Below are positions 32,334 through 35,321 of a stretch of 35,321 bases of DNA, in pieces. A program made the position numbers and the translations under genes. The notes under the pieces are model-generated. The model did no database searches, was not told where the DNA came from, and saw nothing but the letters and a program-made list of their open reading frames with translations. Source of the DNA: Cupriavidus pauculus (GTDB taxonomy: Bacteria; Pseudomonadota; Gammaproteobacteria; Burkholderiales; Burkholderiaceae); the NCBI RefSeq assembly GCF_008801835.1, contig NZ_VZOW01000049.1, positions 1 to 35,321 of the forward strand. The letters are read 5' to 3'. Each line of letters starts with the position of its first letter. Within the stretch, counting starts at the first letter, position 1.

Positions 32334-33150
32334 ACACGAAGCATCCGACAGACTGCTGCTGACCATTGGCCGCGGCTGGGCCATTTACATCGGACCGATA
32401 GAGGACGGTCGGCCGCACCGACATCATGCAGCTCAGTTGGCCTGGAGCAAGCAGGGGATGCTGCTCCTCGAAGGCGTCTGGGGCGGATTGAAGTCCCCGG
32501 GGCATTTTCTTCCGGCCGGGGTGCCGCATCGTATCGTAGCGACCGGCCCGGTGCGCATGGTGTTTCTCGACCAGACCATGCACAGCGTTTGCCCTACTGG
32601 CCGTCGGCCCTCAGCCACGATGGCGCCGAGCCCCGTGCCGGCGGATATGCTGGAATATGAGTTGGACCGCTGGCTGCGAGGCGCGATGCCGTCTGAAACG
32701 GCGAATGTGTCACAACCTGCCACGGAGGCTTCGCGTTGGGCCTCGGTCCTCCAGTGGCTGGAGACGTCGCTGGAGGGACCCGTGCACGTCGCACATGCCG
32801 CTGACGCCGTAGGCCTGTCGTCCTCCCGCTTCATGCATTGGTTCGCGGAGGCGAGCGGACTGTCGTTCCGCGCGTACGTGCGTTGGTTGCGCCTGCAGCG
32901 TGCGGTGCGCACCCTCTCCGATGGCTGTACGCTCACCGAGGCTGCTCATCTCGCCGGCTTCGCCGACAGCGCGCACCTGACGCGCACCTTCGTTTCCACA
33001 TTCGGAGTCCGACCAGCGCCACTGCGTGGCGCCAGGATTGTATGTACGGCACAGTCCAGACCGCCATTCACACTGCATGGACTTGAATTTGTCGACACTA
33101 TCCGTAATCGACGACGTCAGATGAAAACCCAACAAAGGGGAAACGCATGA
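32290..33150 (+). CDS. AraC-family transcriptional regulator
   Basis: A 286-residue regulator. The N-terminal half is a cupin-like sensor (HRHHAAQLAWSKQGMLLLEG, LPAGVPHRIVATG). The C-terminal half has the two HTH units of AraC/XylS proteins, VAHAADAVGLSSSRFMHWFA followed by SGLSFRAYVRWLRL and LTEAAHLAGFADSAHLTRTF followed by FGVRPAPLR (about 165-265). The reading frame overlaps lspA by 44 bp and the next gene by four (ATGA), so it is an integral part of the operon, which is unusual for metal-efflux operons. Confidence 0.88.
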   Translation: MSSSAENRHAQLADEHEASDRLLLTIGRGWAIYIGPIEDGRPHRHHAAQLAWSKQGMLLLEGVWGGLKSPGHFLPAGVPHRIVATGPVRMVFLDQTMHSVCPTGRRPSATMAPSPVPADMLEYELDRWLRGAMPSETANVSQPATEASRWASVLQWLETSLEGPVHVAHAADAVGLSSSRFMHWFAEASGLSFRAYVRWLRLQRAVRTLSDGCTLTEAAHLAGFADSAHLTRTFVSTFGVRPAPLRGARIVCTAQSRPPFTLHGLEFVDTIRNRRRQMKTQQRGNA

Positions 33151-33566
33151 AGATCGGCCAACTCGCTCAAGCCGCCGGCACGACTGTGCAGACTATCCGT
33201 TTCTACGAACAGAAGGGCTTGTTGCCGGCACCTGCCCGCTCCTGCGGGAATTTCCGAATCTATGCTTCCGAGCATGTGGAGCGCTTGGCATTTGTCCGGC
33301 ATTGCCGCTCGCTGGACATGACCTTAGATGAGATTCGGGTACTGCTTCGCTTCAGGGATGTGCCACAAGACGACTGTGGCGAAGTCAACGTTCTGCTGGA
33401 TGTTCACATCGCACACGTGGAACACCGCGTTCAAGAGTTGATGGCATTAGAGCGTGACCTAAAGCAATTGCGCGGCCAATGCGGCCACTCTCGCGAGGCA
33501 AGGGACTGTGGCATTCTTGAAGGCCTCGCGAAAACCGCCCACAAGGCACCAAATTTGAAGGTTTGA
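33147..33566 (+). CDS. cadR: MerR-family Cd/Pb-responsive regulator (CadR/PbrR type)
   Basis: A 139-residue MerR-family activator. The winged HTH begins MKIGQLAQAAGTTVQTIRFY and continues EQKGLLPAPARSCGNFRIYA. C77 (PQDDCGEVN), C112 (RGQCG) and C121 (RDCGIL) are the three metal-ligand cysteines of the CadR/PbrR group. AAAGGGG lies before the ATG, which overlaps the araC stop by four bases. Being last in the operon it would be autoregulated through the 19-bp-spacer promoter at 28768. Cd versus Pb preference cannot be told from sequence; the gene symbol is given for the closest group. Confidence 0.87.
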   Translation: MKIGQLAQAAGTTVQTIRFYEQKGLLPAPARSCGNFRIYASEHVERLAFVRHCRSLDMTLDEIRVLLRFRDVPQDDCGEVNVLLDVHIAHVEHRVQELMALERDLKQLRGQCGHSREARDCGILEGLAKTAHKAPNLKV

Positions 33567-33799
33567 GAACGGGCATGTGAGTTGAGCCTAGTCATAAAAG
33601 CTTCTCTGCTCGAAGCGAGCTGATATCACTGGTCGCTTTGTTAGTGCCAAACATGGAATCCGCGGGTAGCCTGGGACGCGTGGAAAAGTTCATCATTTCT
33701 TGACGTCCCGCCGGAGTAAGAGCTGCTATTGCCATGCCAATGGCCCCGCCCTCCCACCTCGTGATCGCCGAGGTGATACGGCCGATAGCACGCCGGCAT

Positions 33800-34230
33800 T
33801 TAGTTTGGCCGACGAGCAGCGTCGATTCCTAAGGAATGTCGCGATGGCCGCCGGATTGTGTAGCGGAGCCAATGCCGGTGCCTGCTACCTCCTGCCTAGC
33901 GTCCTTTCGCCTCCCGAGTCATTGGCAGACCGCATCGCCTTCGCTTTGTAGGCCGATGTGTTCGTCCTCATCTGGTTGGTCTTGTGTCGTCCGACCGATT
34001 CCACTTGGCGGCGGACGAGCGCGGTTCCGCCTTCTCTCCTCACAGTCCCCGCATTGCGATCAGATTCGCGTTCCTGCAGAGCACCTTGGAGCTAGCGGTC
34101 ATGGCGGTTGGGGTCCCAATGTTGGGATCGAACACGATGAGGAGGGAGCAACGTCTATGCGCCCCACGTACTTGTGGAGTGCAAGCCCATTCTGGGCACC
34201 GGGGATTTCACAGCTCGCCATAGGAGTGCA
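33800..34230 (+). pseudogene. MAPEG-family membrane protein, decayed
   Basis: The frame EQRRFLRNVAMAAGLCSGAN then LADRIAFAL is interrupted by TAG, continues ADVFVLIWLVLC, then shifts frame to SSDRFHLAADERGSAF and SPHSPRIAIRFAFLQSTLEL. Order and spacing follow the MAPEG family (eicosanoid/glutathione-metabolism membrane proteins), where RADLFVLLWL, GSAFGPPSPRLAV and FLQNTLEQ are conserved. One stop and at least one frameshift make it non-functional. Its end overlaps the ccsB relic on the other strand. Confidence 0.6.
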
Positions 34231-34835
34231 GCCCGGAGAGAAACATGTTGACGCCGAGGAACGCTAACGATGTGACCGCCATTCCCGTCTCGGTCGCGAT
34301 CTTTAGCAAGCTGCAGCCTTGGCGCCGCAGTATCTGAACTTCCATGTAATCCTCGTAGGTGATCACGGTTGCCCAAAAGGAACAACCTTACAACAAGGTG
34401 TATCAATTCCAAAGTGCGTTTGCGTATTACAACCGCGCGCGACACTGGCACGTGATCTTCATCCACCAACTTTGCAAGGCGGGTACCAGCGGCTGTATCT
34501 CGTGCGCCTGGCGGGCGAAGTGAACCGCAGCAGAATTCCCACGGCGGCACTGACGATCAACAGCCGCCCAGCATGCGGGTCTTGGACCGCTCTTCGCAGT
34601 AGTGATAGAACGTGGTGGTCAGCCAGCAGAACGGGACAAAAACTTCGTAAAGGTTGCTCACCGGGATGTGGCCGATGTCCGCGCCAATCTGATGGCTCTC
34701 GTACCAGCGGACCATGGTACCGACCAGCGCCATGAACACCGAGGCCCAGGCAAGCCCCGAGCCGATCTTAAACGCCCTGTTCTCGGCCTGCTAGGAGGTT
34801 GAAAAATCCATCCAGTAGAACAAGGTGCTCATCAT
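34208..34835 (-). pseudogene. ccsB: Cytochrome c biogenesis protein CcsB (ResC), decayed
   Basis: On the minus strand MMSTLFYWMDFSTS is followed by an in-frame TAG, then QAENRAFKIGSGLAW, MVRWYESHQIGADIGHIPVS and NLYEVFVPFCWL, all typical of CcsB. A frameshift near 34560 leads to LLIVSAAVGILL and then EIQPLVPALQSWWMKI. The far end still has AFLGVNMFLSGLHSYGEL, the standard CcsB C-terminus, with a stop at 34208. The haem-handling WGxxWxWDPKE region is deleted. CcsB with ResB moves haem and attaches it to c-type cytochromes; this copy cannot work. Confidence 0.75.
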
Positions 34836-34889
34836 AACTAACACCGCCATCCAAAGATGGAACTCTGACTGGACAAGAAGTACCGAAAC

Positions 34890-35254
34890 AGGAACGGCCA
34901 GGTCGGCTCCAAAACAAGGCCGTCACGCCGACTGTCCCGAGGGGAAACCCGGCGGTGCAGGTTGGGTTCTGAAAGATGCGCAGATGTCGGGTGCCGGCCT
35001 GCGATTAGAAGGACTTCACGTCGGCAAATTCCATTGCGTCCTTGTCGATGCTCAACGCCATCAACTCGAAGTCGGACCCACCGAGCTTCGCCTGCAAGCG
35101 GTCGAGAGATGCAATCGCCTGCCTACCTGCAAGACTGACCCCAGGTCGCCCAGATGTTCAGCAGCACGATCTTGCCTCGCAGAGGCATCTAACTGTAAGC
35201 GCCCGGTGAACCCGTCTTGAAGGGAAGCAGGAGAGCAAGGAGCATCGTGTCCAT
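34890..35254 (-). pseudogene. TlpA/ResA-like thioredoxin, decayed
   Basis: The minus strand reads MDTMLLALLLPFKTGSPGAY, a TAG, PLRGKIVLLNIWATW, then GQSCR and another TAG, then ASLDRLQAKLGGSDFELMAL and SIDKDAMEFADVKSF with a TAA, then RHLRIF. GKxVLLNxWATWCxPCR and LDRLQAxL...ALSID are TlpA/ResA hallmarks; the first catalytic Cys has become Gly, leaving GQSC. It lies upstream of the ccsB relic in the same direction, as in cytochrome c maturation clusters. The limits are approximate. Confidence 0.65.
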
Positions 35255-35321
35255 CTAAATTCTTGGTGGACACGTGAACACTATCGAAGAGAGCGCACCA
35301 GCGCGACGCCGACGTCGGCAC

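Noticed and set aside
33800..35254. In-frame TAG codons in MAPEG, ccsB and tlpA relics as evidence for amber recoding
   Set aside because: The same genes also carry frameshifts, deletions, a TAA and a lost catalytic Cys, so simple decay explains them; TAG is used as a normal stop nearby.

Overview
This window looks like plasmid (or plasmid-derived) accessory DNA of a beta-proteobacterium, most likely Burkholderiales such as Cupriavidus or Ralstonia. The grounds are high GC, a TrfA-type initiator with a matching iteron field, a ParA partition cassette, two KfrA-like proteins, and a cadA-lspA-araC-merR metal operon of the type known from Cupriavidus metallidurans. The taxon is an inference. I saw no rRNA, tRNA, CRISPR array or conjugation genes.

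Layout. 1-4 kb: a UvrD C-terminal remnant, a superfamily II helicase with four helicase-associated repeats, and a convergent DUF2971 gene. 4-7.6 kb: the replication and partition core, with trfA and its promoter, two clusters of iterons around an AT-rich stretch with a DnaA box, a parA/ribbon-helix-helix gene pair, and a field of GATAGCTATC/GGTAGCTACC repeats that is probably the centromere. 7.6-10.5 kb: a RES-type toxin-antitoxin pair behind an operator-in-promoter, then an HNH protein. 10.5-15 kb: a very GC-rich block with a tyrosine recombinase, a KfrA-like gene whose start codon ends a lone iteron, and a beta-propeller lipoprotein. 15-17.3 kb: small hypothetical genes, including a two-gene unit with a HEPN-like protein.

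17.4-21.8 kb is a DNA-repair block: an SRAP/YedK protein with a co-transcribed unknown gene behind a perfect LexA box, an adenylation-domain-only ATP-dependent ligase, a 31-residue membrane peptide missed by ordinary ORF cut-offs, and an orphan imuA behind a second perfect LexA box. Just before imuA lies a second, distant copy of the partition-repeat sequence. 21.8-25.1 kb holds an Abi_C-like gene, a run of very small genes (two sharing a 25-bp leader, several with their own terminators) and a second kfrA with its operator.

25.1-35.3 kb is a mosaic of transposon remains and metal resistance. A Tn3-family transposase is truncated; a sterol-desaturase-like gene follows; then come two near-identical MerR-type promoters with 19-bp spacers, the first in front of a decayed cation-diffusion-facilitator fragment and the second driving cadA. 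CadA carries four N-terminal metal-binding domains, each with an MDCxxEE signature. cadA, lspA, araC and the cadR/pbrR-type regulator all overlap and form one operon. The last 1.7 kb holds only decayed genes: a MAPEG-family gene, ccsB and a tlpA-like thioredoxin gene, all broken by stops and frameshifts.
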